From Neorhizobium sp. UBA7851 (GTDB taxonomy: Bacteria; Pseudomonadota; Alphaproteobacteria; Rhizobiales; Rhizobiaceae), in the NCBI GenBank assembly GCA_002500765.1, contig DLSX01000065.1:1-31319 (forward strand): DNA of 31,319 nucleotides. The letters are read 5' to 3'. Positions 1 to 7,451 of the stretch are shown here, piece by piece. A program made the translations under genes and the position numbers. A model generated the notes under the pieces. The model saw only the letters and a program-made list of their open reading frames with translations, did not search any database and had not been told where the DNA came from. Position 1 is the stretch's first letter, and every line of letters starts with the position of its first letter.

Positions 1-1052
1 GACATCAGCCGCTCGGCGAGAAGTCGGGCACCGCCGCCGGTGACGGTGCGGTCGATCGCCTTGAGGAGCGTGCCTTCGCGCTCGCCGGACAGGGTTTTCG
101 TCAGTTCGAGATTGCCGCGGGTGGCGGGATCGATGAACAGGGTGGAGGCGCCGCTTTCGCGCTCCGGCCGGCCAAGCGGCGGGCGTTCCGAGATCTGGGT
201 CTTCTCGACATAGGCGATGGCAGCGGCAGCCGCCGCAAATTCGGCACGGGAAAACGAACCGAAACCATCGAGCGTGCCGACACCGAAATAACGGGCGATA
301 CGGCCCTCGGATGTGGCGCTATCGAACAGCACCGCCGGCTGCGGTACAGCGACGCGGCCGAGCACGTCAAAGACCGGCTTCAGTTCCGGATCATGGAACA
401 TCGTGTCCGGCATGATCAGTTCGCGCGGCTCGATGCGCAGGATATCGGCAAGCAGGCGCGAAGGATCGGTTTCCGCCAGACGAAAAACGCCGGTCGAGAT
501 ATCGATCCACGCCAGCGCCATCGCCTGTTCGGCACCGCCCTTGATGCGGGCAAGCGTCATCAGATAGTTGGATTCCGAGGCAACGAGCAGCTTTTCCTCG
601 GTGATCGTGCCGGGCGTGACGAGACGCACGACATCACGTTTCACCACCGATTTCGAGCCGCGCTTCTTGGCTTCCGCCGGATCTTCCACCTGCTCGCAGA
701 CGGCGACACGGAAGCCAAGCGCGATCAGCTTCTGCAGATAATCGTCCGCCGCATGAACGGGCACGCCGCACATCGGAATATCATGGCCCAGGTGCTGGCC
801 GCGTTTTGTGAGCGTAATTCCAAGCGCCCGGGATGCGTCAATCGCGTCCTGGAAAAACAGTTCGTAGAAATCGCCCATGCGATAGAAGAGCAGCGAACCG
901 GGGTTGTTCGCCTTGATCTCGATAAACTGCTCCATCATCGGGGTTGCCGTGGCACGGCTTTCCTCCGAAACGAGCTGGTCGGTGGTCAGGGCGTCGCCAT
1001 TCTGACCATGGGGGGACAAACGTTCAAACTGGGTCACTGGGCCGATTTTCAT
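1..1052 (-). CDS. mutS: DNA mismatch repair protein MutS (N-terminal part, 3' end outside window)
   Basis: MutS recognises mismatched or looped-out bases and starts mismatch repair with MutL. The 350 residues in the window cover the mismatch-binding domain I, the connector domain II and the start of the lever region; the MutS ATPase lies beyond the left edge. Visible is the mismatch-reading motif GDFYELFF, with Phe62 and Glu64 corresponding to the Phe-x-Glu that stacks on the mismatch, followed by the conserved stretches GITLTKRG and IPMCGVPVHA. I chose ATG at 1052 because it is the first ATG in this frame upstream of the conserved domain; the roughly 30 residues before SEESRATATPMMEQF are not conserved in general, so an internal start is possible. 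It is transcribed divergently from the malic enzyme gene with about 95 bp between them. Confidence 0.95.
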   Translation of the reverse strand, partial: MKIGPVTQFERLSPHGQNGDALTTDQLVSEESRATATPMMEQFIEIKANNPGSLLFYRMGDFYELFFQDAIDASRALGITLTKRGQHLGHDIPMCGVPVHAADDYLQKLIALGFRVAVCEQVEDPAEAKKRGSKSVVKRDVVRLVTPGTITEEKLLVASESNYLMTLARIKGGAEQAMALAWIDISTGVFRLAETDPSRLLADILRIEPRELIMPDTMFHDPELKPVFDVLGRVAVPQPAVLFDSATSEGRIARYFGVGTLDGFGSFSRAEFAAAAAAIAYVEKTQISERPPLGRPERESGASTLFIDPATRGNLELTKTLSGEREGTLLKAIDRTVTGGGARLLAERLM

Positions 1053-1147
1053 TGCGCATGGAAAGTCGTGACACTATCGGTGAAGCGCCTTTGAATACAA
1101 TATTTGCTGCAGCTTCAGGCGAGGCTGCCCACAGGAAGCTGGAGGAT

Positions 1148-3433
1148 ATGGTCTTGAAGAATAAGGCAGGCAGCACGCGTACATCGGTAACCGAGCAGGA
1201 AGCGCTCGACTTTCACGCCGATGGCCGCCCCGGCAAGCTGGAAATCACCCCGACCAAGCCGATGGCGACACAGCGCGACCTGTCGCTGGCCTACTCGCCG
1301 GGCGTCGCAGTGCCGGTGCTGGCAATCGCGGCCGACCCCGCCAAAGCCTATGATTACACGACGCGTGGCAATATGGTGGCCGTGATTTCGAACGGCACGG
1401 CGATCCTCGGCCTCGGCAATCTCGGCGCATTGGCCTCGAAACCGGTCATGGAAGGCAAGTCGGTCCTGTTCAAGCGCTTTGCCGATGTCGATTCCATCGA
1501 CCTCGAAGTCGAAACAGAAAATGTCGACGAGTTCATCAACTGCGTGCGTTACCTCGGCCCGTCCTTCGGCGGCATCAACCTTGAGGACATCAAGGCGCCG
1601 GAATGTTTCATCATCGAAAGCCGCCTCCGCGAGCTGATGGATATCCCGGTTTTCCATGACGACCAGCATGGCACGGCAATCATCGCCGCGGCAGGCCTGA
1701 TCAATGCGCTGGAACTGACCGGCCGTGACCTCAAGACGACCAAGCTTGTCTGCAACGGCGCGGGTGCCGCGGCAATCGCCTGTATCGAGCTGATCAAGGC
1801 GATGGGCTTCAATCCGGAAAACATCATTCTCTGCGACACCAAGGGCGTGATCTACCAGGGCCGCACCGAGGGCATGAACCAGTGGAAGTCGGCCCACGCG
1901 GCCAAGACGGACCGCCGCAGCCTCGAAGAAGCAATGAAGGGTGCGGACGTCGTGTTCGGTCTCTCGCAAAAGGGCGCCTTTACCGACGAGATGATCCGCT
2001 CGATGGCCGACAAGCCGATCATCTTCGCCATGGCCAACCCCGACCCGGAAATCACACCCGAGGAAGTGGCGCGCATCCGTGACGATGCGATCATGGCGAC
2101 TGGGCGATCGGACTATCCGAACCAGGTCAACAACGTGCTTGGCTTCCCCTATATCTTCCGTGGCGCGCTCGACGTTCGTGCCCGGCAGATCAATGACGCG
2201 ATGAAGATCGCCGCCGCGACAGCACTCGCCAATCTTGCCCGCGAGGACGTGCCGGACGATGTGGCTGCGGCCTATCAGGGTGTGCGACCGCGGTTCGGTG
2301 CGCAATACATTATTCCCGTCCCGTTCGATCCTCGCCTGATCTCGGCCATTCCGATGGCCGTTGCGAAAGCGGCGATGGACAGCGGCGTGGCACGTCGCGA
2401 CATTGCCGACATTGCCGCTTACGGCCGCGAACTTGCCGCACGGCGCGATCCGATCGCGGCAACGACCCAGAGCATTTATGACCGGGTGCGGCGTTTCCCG
2501 AAGCGGGTCGTCTTTGCCGAGGCCGAAGAAGAGCAGGTCATGCGCGCCGCCATCTCCTTCTGCAACCAGGAACTCGGCACGGCCATCCTGCTTGGCCGTG
2601 ACGACGTGATCCGGGCCACGGCGGAGAAAGCCGGGATCGATCTCGACCGGCCGGGCATCGAGATCGTCAATGCCCGCATATCGAAGCGCACTGAAGCTTA
2701 TACCGACCATCTCTATGCCCGCCTTCAGCGCCAGGGCTACCTGTTGCGTGACGTACAGCGCCTGATCAACAACGACCGCAATCATTTCGCGGCCACGATG
2801 GTTGCCGTCGGCGACGCCGATGCAATGGTGACCGGCACGACCCGCAACTACGCCTCGGCACTGGCCGACGTGCGGCGCTGCATTGCCACCAAACCCGGCC
2901 ACCGGGTGATCGGCGTCTCCATCGTCGTAGCTCGTGGGCGAACGATCTTCGTTGCCGATACCGCAGTTCACGACCAGCCGCATGCCGAGGACCTTGCAGA
3001 TATCGCCACCGAGGCCGCATGCGTCGCACGCCGTATGGGCTACGAACCACGGGTCGCCATGCTCGCCTATTCCAATTTCGGCCAGTCGCTCGGCGAACGT
3101 TCGGAGAGGGTGCGCGAGGCGGTGAAGATCCTCGACGGCCGCCAGGTCGATTTCGAGTACGACGGCGAAATTGCTGCCGATGTGGCGCTCAATGCCACGC
3201 GCATGGAGCAATACCCGTTCTGCAGGCTGTCGGGCACGGCAAACGTGCTGGTCATGCCGGCGATACATTCTGCTTCGATCGCAACGCGCATGCTGCAGGA
3301 ACTCGGTGGCTCGACGCTGATCGGCCCGCTTCTTGTCGGTCTCGACAAGTCGGTGCAGATCACCCAGATGGGCGCCAGGGATAGCGAGATCGTCAATATG
3401 GCAGCGATCGCGGCCTACAATGCTGGATCGTAG
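1148..3433 (+). CDS. maeB: NADP-type malic enzyme with C-terminal phosphotransacetylase-like domain
   Basis: Oxidatively decarboxylates malate to pyruvate, supplying pyruvate and reducing power during growth on C4-dicarboxylates. The 761 residues fit the large malic enzymes of rhizobia. Order: N-terminal malic domain with Tyr49 in LAYSPGVA, Lys104, the metal ligands Glu146/Asp147 in LEDIKAP and the HDDQHGTA block (170-177); a Rossmann domain with GAGAAAIACIELI near 204-216; then about 330 residues resembling phosphate acetyltransferase (from about 430), which in this family is regulatory rather than catalytic. Start: ATG 1148 directly precedes the conserved region but has GGAGG only 2 bases upstream, so the in-frame TTG at 1091 is an alternative; the open frame extends further upstream into the mutS 5' end. 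Rhizobia have NAD and NADP isoforms; the sequence alone does not settle the cofactor. Confidence 0.93.
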   Translation: MVLKNKAGSTRTSVTEQEALDFHADGRPGKLEITPTKPMATQRDLSLAYSPGVAVPVLAIAADPAKAYDYTTRGNMVAVISNGTAILGLGNLGALASKPVMEGKSVLFKRFADVDSIDLEVETENVDEFINCVRYLGPSFGGINLEDIKAPECFIIESRLRELMDIPVFHDDQHGTAIIAAAGLINALELTGRDLKTTKLVCNGAGAAAIACIELIKAMGFNPENIILCDTKGVIYQGRTEGMNQWKSAHAAKTDRRSLEEAMKGADVVFGLSQKGAFTDEMIRSMADKPIIFAMANPDPEITPEEVARIRDDAIMATGRSDYPNQVNNVLGFPYIFRGALDVRARQINDAMKIAAATALANLAREDVPDDVAAAYQGVRPRFGAQYIIPVPFDPRLISAIPMAVAKAAMDSGVARRDIADIAAYGRELAARRDPIAATTQSIYDRVRRFPKRVVFAEAEEEQVMRAAISFCNQELGTAILLGRDDVIRATAEKAGIDLDRPGIEIVNARISKRTEAYTDHLYARLQRQGYLLRDVQRLINNDRNHFAATMVAVGDADAMVTGTTRNYASALADVRRCIATKPGHRVIGVSIVVARGRTIFVADTAVHDQPHAEDLADIATEAACVARRMGYEPRVAMLAYSNFGQSLGERSERVREAVKILDGRQVDFEYDGEIAADVALNATRMEQYPFCRLSGTANVLVMPAIHSASIATRMLQELGGSTLIGPLLVGLDKSVQITQMGARDSEIVNMAAIAAYNAGS

Positions 3434-3455
3434 GCATTTCTTGATATGACCTTCC

Positions 3456-3488
3456 GAGTGGACTAAGTTCAGTGAACTAAGTCCACTC
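3456..3488. promoter_or_regulatory. Near-perfect 33-bp palindrome, probable operator of the toxin-antitoxin pair
   Basis: Two 16-base arms (3456-3471 and 3473-3488) around a single central G; 15 of 16 positions pair. Each arm holds the same small palindrome ACTAAGT (3462-3468 and 3476-3482), 14 bp apart, which accounts for the single mispair. The element ends 12 bases before the antitoxin start, and a weak sigma-70-like promoter (TTGATA at 3441, 17 bp, TAAGTT at 3464) would be covered by it. Phd/YefM-type antitoxins repress their own operons by binding such palindromes. It also lies 23 bases after the malic enzyme stop, but no T-run follows, so a terminator role is less likely. Confidence 0.7.
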
Positions 3489-3500
3489 GAGGCACCTGCC

Positions 3501-3746
3501 ATGAAGACGGTCAATATTCACGAAGCAAAGACACATCTTTCGCGCCTCGTCGAAGAGGCCGCGAATGGTGAAGGGTTCGTCATCGCCAAGGCCGGCAGGC
3601 CGATGGTGAAGGTGGTTCCGCTGGAGGATGCACCCAAGAAGAAGCGCAAAGCCGGTTTTCTCAAGGGATATGCGCAGATCCCGGACGACTTCGACACGAT
3701 GTTCGCCAAAGAAATCGAAGAGATGTTCTACGGTGAAGAAAAATGA
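3501..3746 (+). CDS. Type II antitoxin, Phd/YefM (VapB-like) family
   Basis: An 81-residue antitoxin expected to bind and neutralise the PIN toxin encoded next to it and to repress the operon. The N-terminal half, MKTVNIHEAKTHLSRLVEEA then GEGFVIAKAGRPMVKVVPLE, is the classic Phd/YefM DNA-binding fold. The lysine-rich hinge (PKKKRKAGF) and acidic, helical C-terminus (DDFDTMFAKEIEEMFYGEEK) fit a toxin-wrapping tail. The stop codon overlaps the toxin start as ATGA at 3743-3746, so translation is coupled. It follows the 33-bp palindrome directly. Pairs of this kind are often mobile, and this one sits between two core genes. Confidence 0.9.
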   Translation: MKTVNIHEAKTHLSRLVEEAANGEGFVIAKAGRPMVKVVPLEDAPKKKRKAGFLKGYAQIPDDFDTMFAKEIEEMFYGEEK

Positions 3747-4132
3747 GAGTTCTTCCGGATTCCCATATCCTCGCTTGGTTCGCAGAAGATGATCGGAAAC
3801 TCACCGCCGAGATGCGGTCCATCCTTGAGGATACGGACAATACGCCGTTCTTCAGTTCCGCAAGCATTTGGGAACTGACAATCAAACAAGCCCTAAACCG
3901 AGATGGTTTCAATATCGAACCACGCGTGCTTTACCGAGCATTGCTGGATAACGGTTTTCAGGAACTGGCGGTCAACTCCCGCCATGCGTTTGCTCTTGAA
4001 GCCTTGCCGCCAATCCACAAAGACCCGTTCGACCGTATCCTCATTGCCCAGGCCACGTCCGAAGGCATGCTTCTGCTCACTTCGGACGAGACCATCGCGC
4101 AGTACAGCGGCCCGATACGGCTCGTCCGCTAA
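3743..4132 (+). CDS. PIN-domain ribonuclease toxin (VapC-like)
   Basis: A 129-residue PIN-domain protein, expected to be a Mg-dependent endoribonuclease that cuts tRNA or rRNA when not held by its antitoxin. The four acidic residues of the PIN active site are in place: Asp6 (LPDSHILAWF), Glu44 (SIWELTIK), Asp97 (DPFDRILIAQA) and Asp115 (LLTSDETI). The sequence type (DxHxLxW start, KDPFDRxLIAQA) is that of toxins paired with Phd/YefM-like antitoxins, matching the upstream gene. The ATG overlaps the antitoxin stop by 4 bases. The gene ends 3 bases before the convergent olsB stop, leaving no room for a separate terminator. All key residues are intact, so it is probably active; its RNA target cannot be read from the sequence. 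Confidence 0.92.
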   Translation: MRVLPDSHILAWFAEDDRKLTAEMRSILEDTDNTPFFSSASIWELTIKQALNRDGFNIEPRVLYRALLDNGFQELAVNSRHAFALEALPPIHKDPFDRILIAQATSEGMLLLTSDETIAQYSGPIRLVR

Positions 4133-4135
4133 CGA

Positions 4136-5008
4136 TCAGCTGGCGAAGCGGCCTGCGTCGGCGCCGAAATGGTTGATGTAGCGGCCGGAAATGACGGCGA
4201 TCGGCAGAACGATCAGAACGTCGGTCGTGTTGAAGGCCTGGTCGACCACGGCACCATCGCCGATCATGGCACCGAGACGCAGATAACCCTTCACCAGCGG
4301 CGGCATGGCGGACAGGGCCTGACGCGGGTTGATCTCTTCCGCAGGGATCATGTCCATATCGCGATAGAGATCCGACCTTGCCGACACCATCCATTCGTCC
4401 TTCACCAGCGAGTTCTGGTGCAGGAAGGAAAGGGCAAGCGCATGATCCTGCGGATCGACACCGGGGAAGGATGCGCAGCCGAACATAGCGCCCATGCCGT
4501 GTCTCAGGGCATAAGCCCAGTTGCCCTGCCAGAGCAGTTCCACGGTCCGCTTCGTGCGGTAGTCGGGCAGGACGCAGGAACGGCCGAGTTCCATAAATTG
4601 CTTGTCGGGGTGGCGCTTCAGAAGCGGTTCGATATCGAATTCCGAGGCCGAATAGAAACCGCCATTGGCCAATGCGACTTCCTGGCGCAACAGGCGATAG
4701 GTACCGACGATCTGATCTTCGATCTCGCCCTCGATCGCATTGTCGACCACGAGGAGATGATCGCAGATATCGTCGTAACTGTCGAAGTCGCGCTTGCGGG
4801 ACATCGCCTCGGGAGGCAGCATCGCATTCATTTCTTCGACAAAAACGCGATAGCGAACCGACTGCGCCGCATAGATCTCCCGGCTGTTGCGCGCAAGCCG
4901 CGTTTCCAGCGAACCTATGCGACCGAATATATCGCTCTTCTCAATAGAAGGCGTCGCTGTCGAGGGATGATCGAGGGTCAATTCGCGGTTCAGGAGTTCG
5001 ATTGCCAT
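4136..5008 (-). CDS. olsB: Ornithine lipid synthesis N-acyltransferase (OlsB-type, GNAT fold)
   Basis: OlsB transfers a 3-hydroxyacyl group from acyl carrier protein to the alpha-amino group of ornithine, giving lyso-ornithine lipid, the first step of the phosphorus-free membrane lipids of rhizobia. The 290 residues match the family length. Conserved stretches: YRVFVEEM (about 54-61), DSYDDICDHLLV, VGTYRLLR, ELGRSCVLPDYR (the acyl-ACP binding core) and the late segment PPLVKGYLRLGA. From memory, S. meliloti olsB (SMc01127) lies beside the malic enzyme and mutS genes, as here. Start ATG at 5008 has only a weak ribosome site. The gene has its own predicted promoter overlapping the end of the upstream kinase gene. 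A general haemolysin-like GNAT annotation is the alternative. Confidence 0.85.
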   Translation of the reverse strand: MAIELLNRELTLDHPSTATPSIEKSDIFGRIGSLETRLARNSREIYAAQSVRYRVFVEEMNAMLPPEAMSRKRDFDSYDDICDHLLVVDNAIEGEIEDQIVGTYRLLRQEVALANGGFYSASEFDIEPLLKRHPDKQFMELGRSCVLPDYRTKRTVELLWQGNWAYALRHGMGAMFGCASFPGVDPQDHALALSFLHQNSLVKDEWMVSARSDLYRDMDMIPAEEINPRQALSAMPPLVKGYLRLGAMIGDGAVVDQAFNTTDVLIVLPIAVISGRYINHFGADAGRFAS

Positions 5009-5066
5009 GGTGAGTCACCCGTACCGGTTGGATCACCGCCATTAATCACGTCTCTGCAACAGGAAC

Positions 5067-5110
5067 GTGACATGGTTTGTCACAATAAGCCGCGGCCATG
5101 GTGCCGTCAA
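5067..5110 (-). promoter_or_regulatory. Predicted olsB promoter with palindromic operator
   Basis: Reading toward olsB: -35 TTGACG (5105-5110), a 17-bp spacer, -10 TATTGT (5082-5087), predicted start near 5075. The -35 lies across the end of the kinase gene. A perfect 6-5-6 inverted repeat, GTGACA-AACCA-TGTCAC (5067-5083), touches the -10 and covers the predicted start, the usual place for a repressor. Its half-sites are 11 bp apart centre to centre, one helical turn. It does not match the CRP site (wrong spacing). Repression by an unidentified dimeric regulator is an inference. Confidence 0.5.
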
Positions 5111-6933
5111 CGGAGACGCTGGCGTGCCATATTCTCAGTCACAAGATGACGGATATCCTCGAACAGCCGGTCCGGTTCCACGGGCTTCTGCAGGACTTTC
5201 TGGGCACCGGCCGCCAGAGCGGTTTGCAGCGTTTCATGACGATCTTCACCTGTCAGGACGATGACCGGAACGGTGAGGCTGTTTGTCACTCTTTCAGTCT
5301 CACGGAGGCTGACAAGCACATCCAAGGGATCACCGCCCGGCATATTCAGGTCGGTGATGATGAGATCGGGCCGCGCGCCGGGCTGGCGCACAAGATCGCC
5401 GAAACTTTGAACATCCGTGACCCAGCGCACCTTGTGGCCATTCTTCTGCAGCATGGCACGCAACAACATGGCGCTGACCGGATCATCTTCGGCAACAACC
5501 ACGTCAAGCTCGCTGTGGATATCAGTCGAGAACGGGGCTTCTCCCGCAACGGGGTCAGCCGAAGCACTTTGCGGCGTGCTGGCGATACGGCCGAAACCTC
5601 GCATGCGGCCGCTCAAGACATCGACCAGCGAGCGCTCCCGCAGGGGGCGGATCAGCCAAGCATCGAACAGATCCTGCGGCTGCGATGCCCGCTCTTCGGG
5701 ATTGACGAGTAGAATGCGGTGCAGCGGCTTGTGAAGCGGCTCGCAGGCGTAATCCGACGCCAACCGGTGATCGACAATCAGGTCGGTGAACGGCATCGAT
5801 CCTTCCGCGGCCCTGTCGATCAGCATCGACACGTCCTGCGTCGTGGAGAGGTGGCGGCAACGACCGCCGAGAGCCTCGATGGTTGCGACCGTTGCCTGAG
5901 CCGTCGGTCCTTGCGGGGCCAGCAGAACGACGCGGGACCGCGCCAGCATGCCACTCCTGTCGGTTTCGCCGGCTGCCACATCCTCGGCAAGCCGAACCGG
6001 GAAACGAATGGTGAAGGTGCTCCCCTCCCCCTTGCGGCTCTTCACCGAAAGAGAGCCGCCGAATTCGTTGAGAATGCGCGATGCGATACCAAGGCCGAGA
6101 CCCGTGCCACCGCTGCGGGCCTCGACCGATCCTACCTGCTCGAACTCGCCGAAAATCCTCGCCTGTTCCTGGAGCGTCATGCCGGGACCGGTATCGATGA
6201 CGGCGATTTCAACATTGTCGTCGGCAAGCGTGACGCGCACAAGCACGCCACCGGCAGAGGTAAACTTGACCGCATTGCCGATGACATTGAACAGAACCTG
6301 GCGAAGGCGGGCCGGGTCGAAGTCCAGCAGTTCGGGGAGATCGGCGGCAAAGGTTGCGGCGATCTCGATACGCTTTTCGTGGGCGCGGGGGGAAAGCATC
6401 TCGACGACGCTTTCGAGCAGCTGCCGCAGATGTTCCGCCCTGGTGTTTAGCCTGAAGCGACCTGCTTCCATGGTCGTCAGATCGAGAATGTCATCGACCA
6501 GCTGGGCCAGAAGATGGCCGGACTGGCGGATGCCGCTCAGATAGTTCTGCTGCTCCGCGGTCAGCTTCGTCTGGCTGAGCAAATGCGTCATGCCGAGAAT
6601 GCCGTTCAGCGGGGTGCGGATTTCATGAACGACGGTGGAAAGACGGCGGGATTTCGCCTCGCCTGCCGCTTCGGATTCCTTCAGGCGGCTCTTCAGGGAG
6701 TGTCGGGCCGGCGACCAGCGCTTGAGCTGGAAGATCAGGTTTTGAAGCGGGCTTAGATGCTGCGGCGCGGAGGCGGCGAGAAAGTCTATCTCTTCGGGTG
6801 GCTCGACAATCAGTTCCGACAACGGCTCCGCCGACCCCTCGGAAAGCGGGGGCTGGGAAAAAGCCTTTGTCAGTCGGTCGTGCAACTCGGCGAGGGTGCG
6901 CATGAGCGCCAGCCTACACGGGCTTTCCTTCAC
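5107..6933 (-). CDS. Cytoplasmic hybrid sensor histidine kinase/response regulator
   Basis: A 608-residue hybrid kinase with no membrane segment. Order: short N-terminal region with coiled-coil character (1-95); dimerisation/phosphoacceptor domain with His103 in VVHEIRTPLNG; HATPase domain with N-box NVIGNAVKF (216-224), DTGPGM (247-252) and GGTGLGLGIA (275-284); a degenerate receiver-like middle domain (about 332-440) that lacks the acidic pair and conserved lysine; and a full C-terminal receiver with acidic cluster 482-484, phosphoacceptor Asp528 in ITDLNMP and Lys583. The start is the GTG at 6931-6933, two bases after AAGGA; ATG at 6903 (residue 11) is possible. It is in the minus-strand run with lspA, 29 bp downstream of it. 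The signal and output partner are unknown; with no DNA-binding domain, phosphorelay to a separate protein is likely. Confidence 0.9.
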   Translation of the reverse strand: MKESPCRLALMRTLAELHDRLTKAFSQPPLSEGSAEPLSELIVEPPEEIDFLAASAPQHLSPLQNLIFQLKRWSPARHSLKSRLKESEAAGEAKSRRLSTVVHEIRTPLNGILGMTHLLSQTKLTAEQQNYLSGIRQSGHLLAQLVDDILDLTTMEAGRFRLNTRAEHLRQLLESVVEMLSPRAHEKRIEIAATFAADLPELLDFDPARLRQVLFNVIGNAVKFTSAGGVLVRVTLADDNVEIAVIDTGPGMTLQEQARIFGEFEQVGSVEARSGGTGLGLGIASRILNEFGGSLSVKSRKGEGSTFTIRFPVRLAEDVAAGETDRSGMLARSRVVLLAPQGPTAQATVATIEALGGRCRHLSTTQDVSMLIDRAAEGSMPFTDLIVDHRLASDYACEPLHKPLHRILLVNPEERASQPQDLFDAWLIRPLRERSLVDVLSGRMRGFGRIASTPQSASADPVAGEAPFSTDIHSELDVVVAEDDPVSAMLLRAMLQKNGHKVRWVTDVQSFGDLVRQPGARPDLIITDLNMPGGDPLDVLVSLRETERVTNSLTVPVIVLTGEDRHETLQTALAAGAQKVLQKPVEPDRLFEDIRHLVTENMARQRLR

Positions 6934-6962
6934 AATCCTTAGAAGGACGGCTTAACAGGGCA

Positions 6963-7451
6963 TTAATCGCGCGACTTCGATCCGACGAGCTCGTCCAGAA
7001 TAACCAAGCCTGCTCCGATAGTTATGAAGCAATCGGCGAGATTGAAGACGGCGAACGACCACGTCTCTGTATGAAACAGGATGTAATCGATGACGTGACC
7101 ATAGACCAAACCGTCGACGAGATTGCCGATTGCGCCGGCGATGATGAGGGTGAAACCGGCATTGGCGAAGGTTCGCGATGCTGGCGTCTTGCGCCAGAGC
7201 CAGAGAACGATACCGACGATGACGATGCGCATGCCGATGATGAATTCACGCTCCATGCCGGAGAGAAGCGAGAAGGCGACACCGAGATTATAGGTGCGGA
7301 AAAGTGCCAGATAAGGAATGACCGGCACCGCCTCATGCATGGGCAGCCAGGCTTCGACCGCAAGCTTGATGACCTGATCGAGGATCACCGCAATCACGAT
7401 GACGATCCCCGCGATCAGCGGCCGGGACAGGGGTGTTGCATCTTGCGTCAT
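6963..7451 (-). CDS. lspA: Lipoprotein signal peptidase (signal peptidase II)
   Basis: An inner-membrane aspartyl protease that removes the signal peptide from diacylglyceryl-prolipoproteins. The 162 residues give four hydrophobic helices (about 11-30, 70-87, 96-113, 133-153). The catalytic aspartates are Asp122 in GHVIDYILF and Asp140 in FNLADCFI, with the usual NLGVAFS and GNLVDGL blocks before them. The ATG overlaps the stop of the upstream RNA methyltransferase by 4 bases (7448-7451), so it is probably translationally coupled. The C-terminal tail is short and charged. Family assignment is secure. Confidence 0.96.
   Translation of the reverse strand: MTQDATPLSRPLIAGIVIVIAVILDQVIKLAVEAWLPMHEAVPVIPYLALFRTYNLGVAFSLLSGMEREFIIGMRIVIVGIVLWLWRKTPASRTFANAGFTLIIAGAIGNLVDGLVYGHVIDYILFHTETWSFAVFNLADCFITIGAGLVILDELVGSKSRD

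Noticed and set aside
1115..3514. 799-codon open frame on the minus strand opposite the malic enzyme gene
   Set aside because: It mirrors the codons of the well-supported malic enzyme, is histidine/arginine/aspartate-rich, and has no recognisable domain; a long shadow frame in GC-rich DNA.
5067..5083. CRP/FNR-type site upstream of olsB
   Set aside because: GTGA and TCAC are 9 bp apart instead of 6, so the palindrome does not fit the CRP/FNR consensus.
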